Position numbers and translations under genes: made by a program
Assembly (NCBI RefSeq): GCF_000772535.1
Contig: NZ_JSUM01000003.1
Span: forward strand, 124,001-188,000
Direction: 5' to 3'
From: Chelonobacter oris
GTDB taxonomy: Bacteria > Pseudomonadota > Gammaproteobacteria > Enterobacterales > Pasteurellaceae
DNA: 64,000 nt
Notes under the pieces: model-generated
The model's input: only the letters and a program-made list of their open reading frames with translations
Told to the model about the DNA's origin: nothing
The model's database searches: none
In this document: in pieces, positions 9,986-19,096 of the stretch
Layout: every line of letters begins with the position of its first letter
How positions within the stretch are numbered: position 1 is the first letter of the stretch

Positions 9986-11068
9986 ATGAAACCGTCAATC
10001 ATCAGCAAATTGGAACATTTACAAGAACGTTATGAAGAATTGCAGGCACTGCTGGGCGATCCGAGCGTGATTAGCGATCAAGACAGATTCCGCGCCTATT
10101 CAAAAGAGTATTCGCAGCTGGAAGATGTGGTGCAATGCTTCGGCAAGTGGACGAAATTGCACAGTAATCTGGTAGAAGCGGAAATGTTACTCGATGATCC
10201 GAGTATGCGTGAAATGGCGCTGGAAGAGATCGAAGAATCCAGACGTGAAATTGAACGCTTGGAACAACAATTGCAACTGCTGTTGCTGCCGAAAGATCCG
10301 AATGACGAATACAACTGCTTTTTGGAGATCCGTGCCGGTACGGGCGGTGATGAAGCCGGCATTTTCAGCGGCGATTTATTTCGGATGTACAGCCGTTATG
10401 CGGAGATCAAACGCTGGCGCGTCGAGGTGATGAGTGCCAACGAAAGCGAGCAGGGCGGTTATAAAGAGATTATTGTTAAAATTAACGGTGAAGGTGTTTA
10501 CGGGCAATTGAAATTTGAATCCGGCGGCCATCGGGTACAGCGTGTGCCGAAAACCGAATCGCAGGGACGGATTCATACTTCCGCCTGTACGGTGGCGGTG
10601 ATGCCTGAATTGCCCGAATCGGAACTGCCGGAAATCAATCCGTCCGATTTAAAAATCGATACTTACCGCTCTTCCGGGGCGGGCGGGCAGCATGTTAATA
10701 CCACTGACTCTGCGGTGCGGATCACCCACTTGCCGACCGGAATTGTGGTGGAGTGTCAGGACGAACGTTCACAGCATAAAAACAAAGCCAAAGCGATGTC
10801 GGTATTGGCGGCGCGTATTGTTCAGGCGGAAGAAGAACGCCGTGCGGCGGAGGTGTCCAGCACCCGCCGTAATTTATTGGGCAGCGGCGATCGCTCGGAT
10901 AAGATCCGCACGTATAACTATCCGCAGGGGCGGGTGACCGATCATCGTATCAATCTGACCTTATACCGTTTGGACGAAGTGATGAACGGCAAAATGGACG
11001 AACTGATCCAACCGATAATTACCGAATATCAAGCGGATCAGTTGGCGGCGTTGTCGGAAGAGAGTTAA
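9986..11068 (+). CDS. prfA: Peptide chain release factor 1
   Basis: Terminates translation at UAG and UAA. 360 residues, the standard length. The stop-codon reading tripeptide of the P-x-T type is PKT, in RVPKTESQG, and the peptidyl-tRNA hydrolysis motif GGQ is in [10 protein letters not shown] at about residue 233. The glutamine of GGQ is the methylation target of PrmC, encoded just downstream. An AAGGGA ribosome-binding site lies 5 bases before the ATG. Confidence 0.98.
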   Translation: MKPSIISKLEHLQERYEELQALLGDPSVISDQDRFRAYSKEYSQLEDVVQCFGKWTKLHSNLVEAEMLLDDPSMREMALEEIEESRREIERLEQQLQLLLLPKDPNDEYNCFLEIRAGTGGDEAGIFSGDLFRMYSRYAEIKRWRVEVMSANESEQGGYKEIIVKINGEGVYGQLKFESGGHRVQRVPKTESQGRIHTSACTVAVMPELPESELPEINPSDLKIDTYRSSGAGGQHVNTTDSAVRITHLPTGIVVECQDERSQHKNKAKAMSVLAARIVQAEEERRAAEVSSTRRNLLGSGDRSDKIRTYNYPQGRVTDHRINLTLYRLDEVMNGKMDELIQPIITEYQADQLAALSEES

Positions 11069-11405
11069 TGGCAGGAACGGCGCGGTATGCGGCGAGAAAA
11101 TCCAAGAGAAAAGAAACGGCGCAAAAAATCCTCTGTAGTGCCGGAGGTTGGCGAAAATACGCCACAACTCCGAGTTTCATCTTTTCAGGAACAGACCGAA
11201 AAGATCCGTCCTGAAGAAGAGGCTGATGAAAAGACAAAGCGTTGCGCTTGGCCGGTGTTTTTTGCCGCTTACCGGCGGTCGGAATCAAAGTTGTTTTACT
11301 GGATTTACTGGCAATGCACAGATATGTGACGACCAGAGGCAGCCGTATTACCGATTCGTTACTAATCAGCGATTAATGCTGAAGCGGATAAAATGAGATT
11401 TTTGA
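11068..11405 (+). other. prfA-prmC gap with several short overlapping frames; no gene called
   Basis: About 335 bases without a recognisable gene. A 48-codon frame starts at 11068 on the last base of the prfA stop (begins [15 protein letters not shown]). An 80-codon frame runs 11087-11329 with a very basic start (MRRENPREKKRRKK), then acidic and Trp/Tyr-rich stretches. A third, 11148-11396, has an internal ATG at 11226 behind GAAGAAGAGG. A fourth frame further on reads as a hydrophobic segment (LPAVGIKVVLLDLLAMHRY). Such frame switching suggests either one small basic membrane protein broken by frameshifts or chance frames. I do not recognise a family. Confidence 0.3.
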
Positions 11406-12368
11406 ATGACGTATCAACAGTGGCTCAATCAGGCGGCAGACCGTTTAAATCGGCATGAAAGTGCGAAACGGGAGGCGCAGTTATTATTGCAGCATATCAC
11501 CGGTAGCAGTCGGGCTTCGATTATGGCGTTTTCCGAAAGAGAATTACATAATGATCAATTGCAACAATTGACCGCACTTTTGCAGCGGCGGGTTAACGGC
11601 GAGCCGATGGCGTATATTCTCGGTGAAAAAGAATTTTGGTCGCTGACGTTAAAGGTGTCGCCATACACCTTGATTCCGCGTCCTGATACGGAAATTCTGG
11701 TCGAAAAAGCCCTATTGATCGCAATCGACTATATTCGACAATGTGCGGTTAAAGAATATCGTATTTTAGATTTGGGGACGGGGACTGGGGCGATTGCATT
11801 GGCGTTGGCAAAAGAGCTTTCGGCAGCCATAAAAGACAGCGTAATTAATGTGACAGGGGTTGATAAAATTCCGCAATCGGTCGAGTTGGCAAAGGAAAAC
11901 CAAAGACAAAACGGCGTCAAAAATGTCACATTTTTAGTTAGCGATTGGTTCAAGGCGTTGGAAGGGCAACATTTTGATATGATTGTCGGCAATCCGCCGT
12001 ATATTGATTCGCACGATGTTCATTTGTCTGAAGGCGATGTGCGCTTTGAGCCGCATTCGGCGTTGGTTGCCAATGACAGCGGCTATGCGGATTTACGGCA
12101 TATCATTGAACAGGCGCCTGTTTATTTAAAGCCGCACGGCAGCTTATTACTGGAACACGGTTGGCAGCAGGGGTGTAAAGTGCGGTCACTGTTCCAAAAA
12201 TATATTTGGCAAGATATTGAGACAATTCGGGATTACGGTGATAATGAACGAGTTACCTTAGCCCGATATACGGGAAAATGCGAGAAAGATCATGGAAATA
12301 TCGAATATAACAAGATTAACGACATCACAACGACACGTTCAAAAAGCACTGATGGTTCAGCTGGTTGA
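11406..12368 (+). CDS. prmC: Release factor glutamine N5-methyltransferase
   Basis: Methylates the glutamine of the GGQ motif in release factors 1 and 2, using S-adenosylmethionine. The N-terminal helical domain (about 1-80) binds the release factor; the catalytic Rossmann domain has motif I LDLGTGTGAIALALA and the glutamine-binding motif NPPYI. 320 residues, about 30 more than usual: homologues end soon after DYGDNERVTLARY, but here the frame runs on for about 27 residues into the next gene, overlapping it by 77 bases. Third gene of the hemA-prfA group. Confidence 0.95.
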   Translation: MTYQQWLNQAADRLNRHESAKREAQLLLQHITGSSRASIMAFSERELHNDQLQQLTALLQRRVNGEPMAYILGEKEFWSLTLKVSPYTLIPRPDTEILVEKALLIAIDYIRQCAVKEYRILDLGTGTGAIALALAKELSAAIKDSVINVTGVDKIPQSVELAKENQRQNGVKNVTFLVSDWFKALEGQHFDMIVGNPPYIDSHDVHLSEGDVRFEPHSALVANDSGYADLRHIIEQAPVYLKPHGSLLLEHGWQQGCKVRSLFQKYIWQDIETIRDYGDNERVTLARYTGKCEKDHGNIEYNKINDITTTRSKSTDGSAG

Positions 12369-13116
12369 ACTGTATAAAGTGATTGCGCCCGAGCCGAAAA
12401 TCAGCAGTATTTGGGGGCGGTTGGGGCATATGGTGCGCAAGGCGCACATACACGTAGACAGCCAACAACACCAAAAACACCAGATTCACCAGCTGCTGCA
12501 GCTGGTTTACGGCGAGTGGGGATTTTGTTGTGATCCGAACCAATATTATCAGGCGGACAATCTGATGGTGAATCGGCTGTTGGATACAAAAAACGGTATG
12601 CCGCTCAGTTTGGGGGCATTGGTGCTTTATCTGGCCGAAAGTCTGAATTTGCCGATTTTTCCGGTGAATTTCCCGACTCAGCTGATTCTGCGTGCCGATG
12701 TCGACAGCGAAACGGCGTTTATCAATCCGTGGGACGGTGAATATATTTTGCATGAGACGCTGGACAAATGGATTGAAGGCTATATCGGTTTTGGATTGTC
12801 GCCCGACGAAAGCGATTTGGCTGTGGCGGATGCGGAGTTGTTGCAGGATCACGTGGTACAATATATGAAAAATGCGCTAATTCGTGAAGGGCGTAGCGGC
12901 GAAGCGTTACGTTTGATCGATTGGTGCTTGCGTAAACAGCCTGACAACCCTTATGAAATTCGTGATCGCGGATTGGTGTTGGCAAGTATGCAATGTATCC
13001 ATGCGGCATTGGCGGATTTTGACTATTTTGTAGAACAATGTCCGGACGATCCGAGTGCCGATTTGTTGCGCGACCAGTTGACCGGCGCGATGGTACAGGA
13101 ATATTCGATTCATTAA
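12292..13116 (+). CDS. SirB1 family protein (transglutaminase-like fold with TPR repeats)
   Basis: Cytoplasmic protein of 274 residues in the SirB1/YchA family. The N-terminal half resembles the transglutaminase-like SirB1 domain (DTKNGMPLSLGALVLYLAES, FPTQLILR), and the C-terminal half has tetratricopeptide-like helices (about 195-265). Its biochemical role is not established. SirB1 genes commonly follow prmC in gammaproteobacteria, which supports the call. The start overlaps the unusually long 3' end of prmC, so translation is probably coupled. Confidence 0.85.
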   Translation: MEISNITRLTTSQRHVQKALMVQLVELYKVIAPEPKISSIWGRLGHMVRKAHIHVDSQQHQKHQIHQLLQLVYGEWGFCCDPNQYYQADNLMVNRLLDTKNGMPLSLGALVLYLAESLNLPIFPVNFPTQLILRADVDSETAFINPWDGEYILHETLDKWIEGYIGFGLSPDESDLAVADAELLQDHVVQYMKNALIREGRSGEALRLIDWCLRKQPDNPYEIRDRGLVLASMQCIHAALADFDYFVEQCPDDPSADLLRDQLTGAMVQEYSIH

Positions 13117-13192
13117 TTCCCAAACTGCGGTTGTGGTAATCTTTGTTATGACAACATGTTATTAGTATTTCAACTAAAAAAGCGAGTGGCCT

Positions 13193-14137
13193 ATGTTAAA
13201 AATTGTACATCTGGACAGCAGTTCTTTACCGAAACACATTCCGATCCCACGCCCTAATATTGAACATCAATGGATTGCTCATGAGGCAACCGATCCTGAA
13301 CAAACCTTGGAACGTTTACAGGGTGCCGATATTGCCGTTACCAATAAAGTGGTTATCACTAAAGAATTGATGCAGCAGTTGCCGCAATTGAAACTGATTG
13401 CTGTGACCGCTACCGGCACTAACAATGTGGATTTAGATGCGGCAAAAGAGTTAGGGATTATGGTAAAGAACGTGGCAGGTTACTCTTCGGTTTGCGTGCC
13501 GGAACACGTTATCGGCATGATTTTTGCCCTGAAACACAGCTTGATGGGCTGGTACCGTGATCAACTGACTGATCGCTGGGTGGAAAATAAACAGTTTTGT
13601 TATTTCGATTATCCACTGACCGATGTGCGCAATTCGGTTTTAGGTGTCTTTGGTAAAGGAAATTTAGGCACCGAAGTCGGACGGCTGGCAAGTGCGGTCG
13701 GCATGAAAGTACTTTACGCCGAGCATAAAGATGCAACAAGCTGCCGTGAAGGTTATACTCCGTTTAACGATGTATTGGCACAAGCTGATTTTATCAGCCT
13801 GCATTGTCCGTTGACGCCGACCACGCAAAATCTGATCAATCAAGAAAGCTTGGCGTTAGTCAAAAAAGGAGCGTTTTTAATTAATACCGGACGCGGACCG
13901 CTAGTAGATGAATCGGCATTGGTCGAGGCATTAAAGTGCGGTCATCTCGGCGGTGCGGCAATTGATGTAATGATCAAAGAACCGCCGGAAAAGGGCAATG
14001 TGTTGATGGATGCGGCAAAAACCATGCCGAATTTGTTGATCACGCCGCATATTGCGTGGGCGGCGGATTCCGCCGTAGAAATATTGGTCGGTAAAGTGCG
14101 GGATAATATTGAACAGTTTGCGGCAACCTTAAAATAA
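13193..14137 (+). CDS. D-isomer-specific 2-hydroxyacid dehydrogenase
   Basis: NAD(H)-dependent oxidoreductase, 314 residues, of the glycerate/hydroxypyruvate dehydrogenase type. The NAD-binding domain has VLGVFGKGNLGTEVGRLA, close to GxGxxG although the first Gly context is unusual. The catalytic Arg is in INTGRGPLVDE, the Glu in IKEPPEKGN and the His in ITPHIAWA. The substrate cannot be told from the sequence. The gene before lolC in H. influenzae is of the same type, which fits family synteny. Confidence 0.88.
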   Translation: MLKIVHLDSSSLPKHIPIPRPNIEHQWIAHEATDPEQTLERLQGADIAVTNKVVITKELMQQLPQLKLIAVTATGTNNVDLDAAKELGIMVKNVAGYSSVCVPEHVIGMIFALKHSLMGWYRDQLTDRWVENKQFCYFDYPLTDVRNSVLGVFGKGNLGTEVGRLASAVGMKVLYAEHKDATSCREGYTPFNDVLAQADFISLHCPLTPTTQNLINQESLALVKKGAFLINTGRGPLVDESALVEALKCGHLGGAAIDVMIKEPPEKGNVLMDAAKTMPNLLITPHIAWAADSAVEILVGKVRDNIEQFAATLK

Positions 14138-14164
14138 AATTACAGTCAATATAGTAAGCGGGAC

Positions 14165-14183
14165 GGGCGGATTTTTTCCGCCC
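14165..14183. repeat. 7-bp inverted repeat after the dehydrogenase
   Basis: GGGCGGA and TCCGCCC flank a five-T loop 28 bases after the dehydrogenase stop. It lacks a following T-run, so it may be a weak terminator or an mRNA 3'-end hairpin. Confidence 0.4.
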
Positions 14184-14203
14184 AAACGATACGGGTTTGA
14201 ATA

Positions 14204-14618
14204 ATGACGTTGAAAAAACTGTTGATTGTTTGCGGCGGAATGGCTGTTCATACACTCCTTTTCTTTTTGCCGATAATGTCGATAATCAAGATAAGATGCA
14301 ATTGAGCACAGAGTGATAGCATGGCGTTGACTTCTTTGAATTTATCGGCAGAACAAGGTAATGTCGGCGGCTTGGAAAGATTGGCGCAATATTGCTTGTT
14401 TGAGCCGCACTTAGATCATGCCAAGGCATTAACTTTGGCAACATAAGCAGCGAAAAAAGACTCGTATTATGCCGACTAGGGGTTGGTCGAACTGTAACGT
14501 CAGCAAACCTTATTTGGAAAAAACATTGGCGATTTATTAAGCTTTACAAGATAAATGGGATACTGATGAACAAGAAGTTATCGATCTGCTTAAAGCCGGA
14601 TTACAGGAAATAAAATAA
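14204..14618 (+). pseudogene. Decayed gene for a small exported Sel1-repeat-like protein
   Basis: The first frame starts MTLKKLLIVCGGMAVHTLLFF, a signal-peptide-like sequence, and closes after 33 codons. A frame shift leads into NVDNQDKMQLSTE. Another continues from 14321 as LSAEQGNVGGLERLAQY and HAKALTLAT, interrupted by TAA at 14444, TAG at 14477 and TAA at 14495. A final frame change gives ALQDKWDTDEQEVIDLLKAG, ending at 14616-14618 on the lolC start codon. The pattern AEQGN..G...LA with a later AKAL resembles Sel1/TPR-like repeats. TAA and TAG sit where CAA or TGG would give a smooth reading, consistent with C-to-T type decay. Confidence 0.65.
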
Positions 14619-15808
14619 TGGCGATCAACGTTCCTTTATTTATTGCGTTACGCTATTGGCGATCCAAAAGTGCGGATCGTTTCGGGCGGATTGTGACTTG
14701 GCTCGGCAGTATCGGTATCGTCTTAGGTGTGATGGCGTTGGTGATCGTGCTGTCGGTGATGAACGGTTTGCAGCAACAGCAAAAAGACAATGTGTTAAGC
14801 ACTTTGCCACATGCCGTAATTCAATTGCCGCAAGGCAATCTGTCGGCGAATTTCAGCTTGGAAACGCTGCCGCCTTTCGTGCAAAGTGCGGTTGCTATTA
14901 ACAGCAGCGATGTGATTTTGCAAACCGCAAACGGTATCGGTGCGGCGAGGATTATCGGGGTTTCCGATAAACAGGACGATCCGCTGTTGGCAGCGGAGGA
15001 GCTCGATTTGACGCGGGTGCTGGCGCCGAGTGAATATCATATTTTGATTGCCTCTGATTTGGCGCAGGAACTCAAACTGGCGACAGGCGATAAAGTGCGG
15101 GTGATGTTGGCGGCGAATAGCCAGTATACCCCGTTCGGGCGTGTGCCGGTGCAGCGGCTGTTTACGGTGTCGGCGATTCTTGACGGCGGCGTAAAAGGCG
15201 ATCAGCGGCAAGTGTTTGCCAACATCGAAGATGTCGGGCGTTTGTTACGGATTCCGCCGCAAGAAGTACAGGGCGTTCGCCTGTTTCTGGACGATCCGTT
15301 TAAAATCACCGAATTGAGCCGTTATTTCTCGTCGGACAACTGGAAAATTGCCGATTGGCGTGAACAGAAAGGCGAATTTTTCCAAGCGGTAGCGATGGAA
15401 AAAAACATGATGAGTTTGTTGATCGGATTGATTATCGTGGTCGCCGTTGCCAATATTGTCACTTCTCTCAGTTTAATGGTGCTGGATAAACAGGGCGAAA
15501 TTGCAATTTTACAAACGCAGGGCATGAAAAAACGGCAAGTGATGCAAATTTTTATTTTTCAGGGGTTGTTAGTCGGTGCCGTCGGCATGTTGCTCGGTGC
15601 CGGATTCGGGATATTGACCGCGTCGAATATCAATCTTATTTTAGGCGCAGCGATGCCGAATGCCGCGGTGCATTTACCGGTATTATTCGATGTCGGGCAG
15701 TTGATGGTGATTATGGTTATCACGCTGCTGCTGACATTGTTATCCACCCTTTATCCGGCATACCGCGCCGCTGAGATCGAGCCGGCAGATGCGCTGCGTT
15801 ATGAATAA
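14618..15808 (+). CDS. lolC: Lipoprotein-releasing system permease LolC
   Basis: Inner-membrane subunit of LolCDE, which extracts mature lipoproteins from the inner membrane and hands them to LolA. 396 residues: one N-terminal membrane helix (about 25-45, [19 protein letters not shown]), a large periplasmic domain (about 50-265), then three C-terminal helices of the FtsX type ending in [18 protein letters not shown]. The ATG overlaps the final stop of the decayed upstream frame. First gene of lolC-lolD-lolE. Confidence 0.96.
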   Translation: MAINVPLFIALRYWRSKSADRFGRIVTWLGSIGIVLGVMALVIVLSVMNGLQQQQKDNVLSTLPHAVIQLPQGNLSANFSLETLPPFVQSAVAINSSDVILQTANGIGAARIIGVSDKQDDPLLAAEELDLTRVLAPSEYHILIASDLAQELKLATGDKVRVMLAANSQYTPFGRVPVQRLFTVSAILDGGVKGDQRQVFANIEDVGRLLRIPPQEVQGVRLFLDDPFKITELSRYFSSDNWKIADWREQKGEFFQAVAMEKNMMSLLIGLIIVVAVANIVTSLSLMVLDKQGEIAILQTQGMKKRQVMQIFIFQGLLVGAVGMLLGAGFGILTASNINLILGAAMPNAAVHLPVLFDVGQLMVIMVITLLLTLLSTLYPAYRAAEIEPADALRYE

Positions 15809-15821
15809 TTTAGAGAATACT

Positions 15822-16514
15822 ATGAATAATACTCAGCAAACCGCACTTTTATCATGCGAGCAGTTAAGCAAGTCGTATCAAGAAGGGGAAAGCCAAACCC
15901 AAGTGTTGAAACAGGTTAGTTTTGCTATGCAACCCGGCGAATTGGTGGCGATTGTCGGCAGCTCCGGCTCGGGCAAAAGCACCTTATTGCATCTGCTTGG
16001 CGGCTTGGATAAAGCGGACAGCGGCGAAGTGCGGTTATTAGGGGAGAGCCTGTTTACGCTTTCACCGAACAGACTGGCAGAACGGCGAAATCGTTATTTA
16101 GGCTTTGTTTATCAATTCCATCATTTGATGGCGGATTTCACCGCACTTGAAAATGTGATGATGCCGCTGTTAATCGGTAAACAGAATAAAACCGAAGCCA
16201 AAGATCGTGCCGAACAGATGCTAAGTGCGGTCGGGCTGGCACACCGCACTTCGCACCGTCCGTCTGCATTGTCGGGCGGCGAGCGGCAACGAGTGGCGAT
16301 TGCGCGCGCATTGGTGAACCGTCCGGCGCTGGTGTTGGCGGACGAGCCGACCGGCAATCTGGATCGAAAAACTACCGAAAGTATTTTTGAGCTGATTCAA
16401 CAGTTGAATCAACAACAGAAAACCGGTTTTCTGCTGGTAACGCACGATATGAATCTGGCGGGCAGGCTGTCGCGCCGTATGGTGATGCAAGACGGTGTTT
16501 TGCGTGCCGCATAG
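15822..16514 (+). CDS. lolD: Lipoprotein-releasing system ATP-binding protein LolD
   Basis: ATPase that powers LolCE. 230 residues, with Walker [10 protein letters not shown], signature [15 protein letters not shown], Walker [13 protein letters not shown] and the switch histidine in LLVTHD. The start at 15822 ([10 protein letters not shown]) aligns with E. coli LolD; in-frame ATGs at 15789 and 15801 overlap the end of lolC and would add residues not found in the family. It lies between the two permease genes, with no room for a separate promoter. Confidence 0.96.
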   Translation: MNNTQQTALLSCEQLSKSYQEGESQTQVLKQVSFAMQPGELVAIVGSSGSGKSTLLHLLGGLDKADSGEVRLLGESLFTLSPNRLAERRNRYLGFVYQFHHLMADFTALENVMMPLLIGKQNKTEAKDRAEQMLSAVGLAHRTSHRPSALSGGERQRVAIARALVNRPALVLADEPTGNLDRKTTESIFELIQQLNQQQKTGFLLVTHDMNLAGRLSRRMVMQDGVLRAA

Positions 16515-16523
16515 GGGAAGAAC

Positions 16524-17777
16524 ATGAGCACTCCGTTTTTAATCGCTTGGCGTTATCAACGCGGCAAACAGAAAAACCGTCTGGTGAGTCTGATTTCGGC
16601 TTTCTCCACGATCGGTATTGCACTGGGCGTGGCGGTGCTGATTATCGGTTTAAGTGCGATGAACGGTTTCGAGCGCGAACTGCGGCAACGGGTGTTGGCA
16701 GTGGTGCCGAATATCGAAATCAGCGCTTATCCGAATGAAAATCGTCAGAATGACATTCAGGATTGGCAGGATTTGGCACAACGTCTGAATTCGCAGCCGA
16801 TTATCAAAGGCATTGCGCCTTATGTCGGCTTTACCGCACTGGTGGAAAACGGCAGTCGCTTGAAGGTGGTGCAGCTGCGTGGCGTGGACAGAGCGTTACA
16901 GGACAAGGTCAGTGCCATCGGGCAATTTGTACAGGATAACCGTTGGGCGGATTTTAACCCGCAATCCGGTTTGATTTTAGGCGCCGGCATTGCCCGAGAT
17001 CTTGATGTCAAGGTCGGGGATTCGGTCTCGCTGCTGTTGTCGCAAGCCGGTGATAATGTGGCAAGCGCTCAGCCGAAACGCTTTCGACTTGATGTGAGCG
17101 GAATTTTGCGTTTAGACGGGCAATTGGATCATAGTTTCGCATTATTGCCGATCGGCACGGCGCGCGAGTATTTGGGGCTAAGTGCGGATCAGGCGAGCGG
17201 CATTGAAATTGCACTACGCGATCCGTTTCAGGTCGACCGAATGGATTACGGCAGTCTGGCGGATTATCCGCAACAACTCACCGCAACCAGCTGGCTGGGC
17301 AAATTCGGCTATATGTATCGCGATATCCAGATGATTCGCAGTGTGATGTATATTGCAATGGTCTTGGTGATCGGGGTGGCTTGTTTCAATATTGTTTCCA
17401 CCTTGATTATGGCGGTGAAAGACAAACAGGGCGATATTGCCGTGATGCGCACTTTGGGCGCCGATAACCGTTTTATCCGTCGGATCTTTATCGGCTACGG
17501 TTTGCTATCCGGCATGAAAGGCTGCTTGATCGGCATTGTTGTCGGTGTTTTATTGGCGTTGAACCTGACCGGCATCATTAAAGGAATCGAATCCCTGTTA
17601 CAAACGCAACTGTTATCCGACGGCATTTATTTTGTTGATTTCTTGCCGAGCGAATTGCATTGGGGTGATGTTGGTTTAGTGTTATTTTCGGCATTGCTGT
17701 TGAGTTTGCTTGCCAGCCTTTATCCTGCGGCACGGGCGGCAAAATTACAGCCGGCAGCGGTATTAAGCAGCTATTAA
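16524..17777 (+). CDS. lolE: Lipoprotein-releasing system permease LolE
   Basis: Second permease of LolCDE, 417 residues. Same plan as LolC: an N-terminal helix (IGIALGVAVLIIGLSAMNG), a periplasmic domain and three C-terminal helices ending in YPAARAAKLQPAAVLSSY. A GGGGAAG ribosome-binding site lies 5 bases before the ATG. Last gene of the operon; aroG begins 90 bases later behind its own operator. Confidence 0.96.
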   Translation: MSTPFLIAWRYQRGKQKNRLVSLISAFSTIGIALGVAVLIIGLSAMNGFERELRQRVLAVVPNIEISAYPNENRQNDIQDWQDLAQRLNSQPIIKGIAPYVGFTALVENGSRLKVVQLRGVDRALQDKVSAIGQFVQDNRWADFNPQSGLILGAGIARDLDVKVGDSVSLLLSQAGDNVASAQPKRFRLDVSGILRLDGQLDHSFALLPIGTAREYLGLSADQASGIEIALRDPFQVDRMDYGSLADYPQQLTATSWLGKFGYMYRDIQMIRSVMYIAMVLVIGVACFNIVSTLIMAVKDKQGDIAVMRTLGADNRFIRRIFIGYGLLSGMKGCLIGIVVGVLLALNLTGIIKGIESLLQTQLLSDGIYFVDFLPSELHWGDVGLVLFSALLLSLLASLYPAARAAKLQPAAVLSSY

Positions 17778-17790
17778 ACAAATGTATTGA

Positions 17791-17810
17791 TGAACTAGTT
17801 TACTAGTACA
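17791..17810 (+). promoter_or_regulatory. Predicted TrpR operator upstream of aroG
   Basis: The palindrome ACTAGT-TT-ACTAGT, in the context GAACTAGTTTACTAGTACA, differs by one base from the E. coli trp operator core GAACTAGTTAACTAGTAC. It overlaps a possible -35 (TTTACT, 17799-17804) spaced 17 bases from TAGACT at 17822-17827, so bound repressor would block RNA polymerase. This implies repression by tryptophan-loaded TrpR. Confidence 0.85.
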
Positions 17811-17867
17811 AATATGCGTGTTAGACTCATAATCGATTTTTATTTTTACTGTATTCAGGACACAACC

Positions 17868-18923
17868 ATGTATAAAAATGATGATTTGCGTATTGCCAAT
17901 ACGCAGCAATTGTTACCGCCGGTGGCATTACTGGAAAAATATCCCGCCGGTGATACCGCCGCCCGAACCGTGGCAACGACGCGCCAAAAAGCACATGATA
18001 TTATTCACGGTAATGATGATCGCTTACTGGTGATTATCGGGCCGTGTTCGATTCATGATCCGAAAGCGGCGCTGGAGTATGCGCAAAAAATCAAACAAAT
18101 GCGTGCTGAATTAGGTAACGAGCTGGAAATTATCATGCGGGTCTATTTTGAAAAACCGCGCACGACCGTCGGCTGGAAAGGTTTGATTAACGATCCGTAT
18201 CTGAATGACAGCTATCAGTTGAACGACGGTTTACGGATTGCGCGTAAGGTGCTGTCCGACATTAATGATTTGGAAGTGCCGGCTGCCGGTGAATTTCTGG
18301 ATATGATCACGCCGCAATATGTGGCGGATTTCATGAGCTGGGGCGCTATCGGCGCCAGAACCACCGAATCACAGGTGCATCGAGAACTGGCGTCGGGCTT
18401 GTCCTGCGGCGTTGGTTTCAAAAATGCCACCAACGGCAGCGTGCGGGTTGCGTTGGACGCTATCGGTGCGGCGGAAGCGCCGCATAACTTTTTATCGGTG
18501 ACCAAATTCGGGCATTCGGCGATTGTGACCACCAAAGGCAACAATGATTGCCATATCATTTTGCGCGGCGGCGACAATCATACCAATTATGATGCGCAAT
18601 CGGTGGCGACCGTGTGCGAAGCTTTGGAAAAAGCCGGCAAGAAAGCCCATGTGATGGTTGATTTCAGTCATGCCAACAGCCATAAAAAATTCAAGGAACA
18701 GCTTGATGTATCGGCTGATGTTTGCCGTCAAATCAGCGACGGATCAACGCGGATTTTCGGTGTGATGATTGAAAGTCATTTGGTGGAAGGCCGTCAGGAT
18801 TTAGTGAACGGAAAAGCGCAGGTTTACGGGCAAAGTATTACCGACAGTTGTCTGGGCTGGGCAGACAGCGAACAGGTATTACGCAATTTGGCAGCAGCGG
18901 TGAAAAGTCGGCGCAAACAGTAA
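17868..18923 (+). CDS. aroG: 3-deoxy-7-phosphoheptulonate synthase (class I DAHP synthase)
   Basis: Condenses phosphoenolpyruvate with erythrose-4-phosphate, the first step of the shikimate pathway. 351 residues, as in E. coli AroG, with the motifs IGPCSIHD, FEKPRTTVGWKG, GARTTESQVHRELASG, ILRGG and DFSHAN. Overall it reads closer to AroG than to the tryptophan-type AroH, although it sits behind a TrpR operator. The feedback inhibitor cannot be deduced with confidence. The start at 17868 has AGGACA upstream; the 18 extra in-frame codons before it lie in the promoter region. Confidence 0.96.
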   Translation: MYKNDDLRIANTQQLLPPVALLEKYPAGDTAARTVATTRQKAHDIIHGNDDRLLVIIGPCSIHDPKAALEYAQKIKQMRAELGNELEIIMRVYFEKPRTTVGWKGLINDPYLNDSYQLNDGLRIARKVLSDINDLEVPAAGEFLDMITPQYVADFMSWGAIGARTTESQVHRELASGLSCGVGFKNATNGSVRVALDAIGAAEAPHNFLSVTKFGHSAIVTTKGNNDCHIILRGGDNHTNYDAQSVATVCEALEKAGKKAHVMVDFSHANSHKKFKEQLDVSADVCRQISDGSTRIFGVMIESHLVEGRQDLVNGKAQVYGQSITDSCLGWADSEQVLRNLAAAVKSRRKQ

Positions 18924-18956
18924 GCCCCCGATTCCCGATTAAGTGTGATCCACTTC

Positions 18957-18994
18957 AAAAGAGCGGTTAATCAATGAGATTTAACCGCACTTTT
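18957..18994 (+). terminator. aroG terminator built from an imperfect USS pair
   Basis: AAAAGAGCGGTTAA and TTAACCGCACTTTT form a stem with one mismatch around a 10-base loop, 33 bases after the aroG stop. The right arm contains a USS. Confidence 0.65.
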
Positions 18995-19006
18995 CGTATA
19001 AAATAA

Positions 19007-19028
19007 AAAATGAACCATCGTTCATTTT
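19007..19028. promoter_or_regulatory. 9-bp palindrome, candidate operator
   Basis: AAAATGAAC and GTTCATTTT flank the 4-base spacer CATC, about 70 bases upstream of the small gene at 19097. A 22-base operator-like palindrome or a hairpin; the binding protein is unknown. Confidence 0.4.
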
Positions 19029-19096
19029 GATAGTCAAAGACAATGCAGAAAGCAAAATAATTAAAAGATAAACTAGCAAACTCAGTAGGAGATATT

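Noticed and set aside
19007..19028. SOS (LexA) box
   Set aside because: The GAAC-N4-GTTC pattern is that of Gram-positive LexA; gammaproteobacterial LexA binds CTGT-N8-ACAG, which is absent here.
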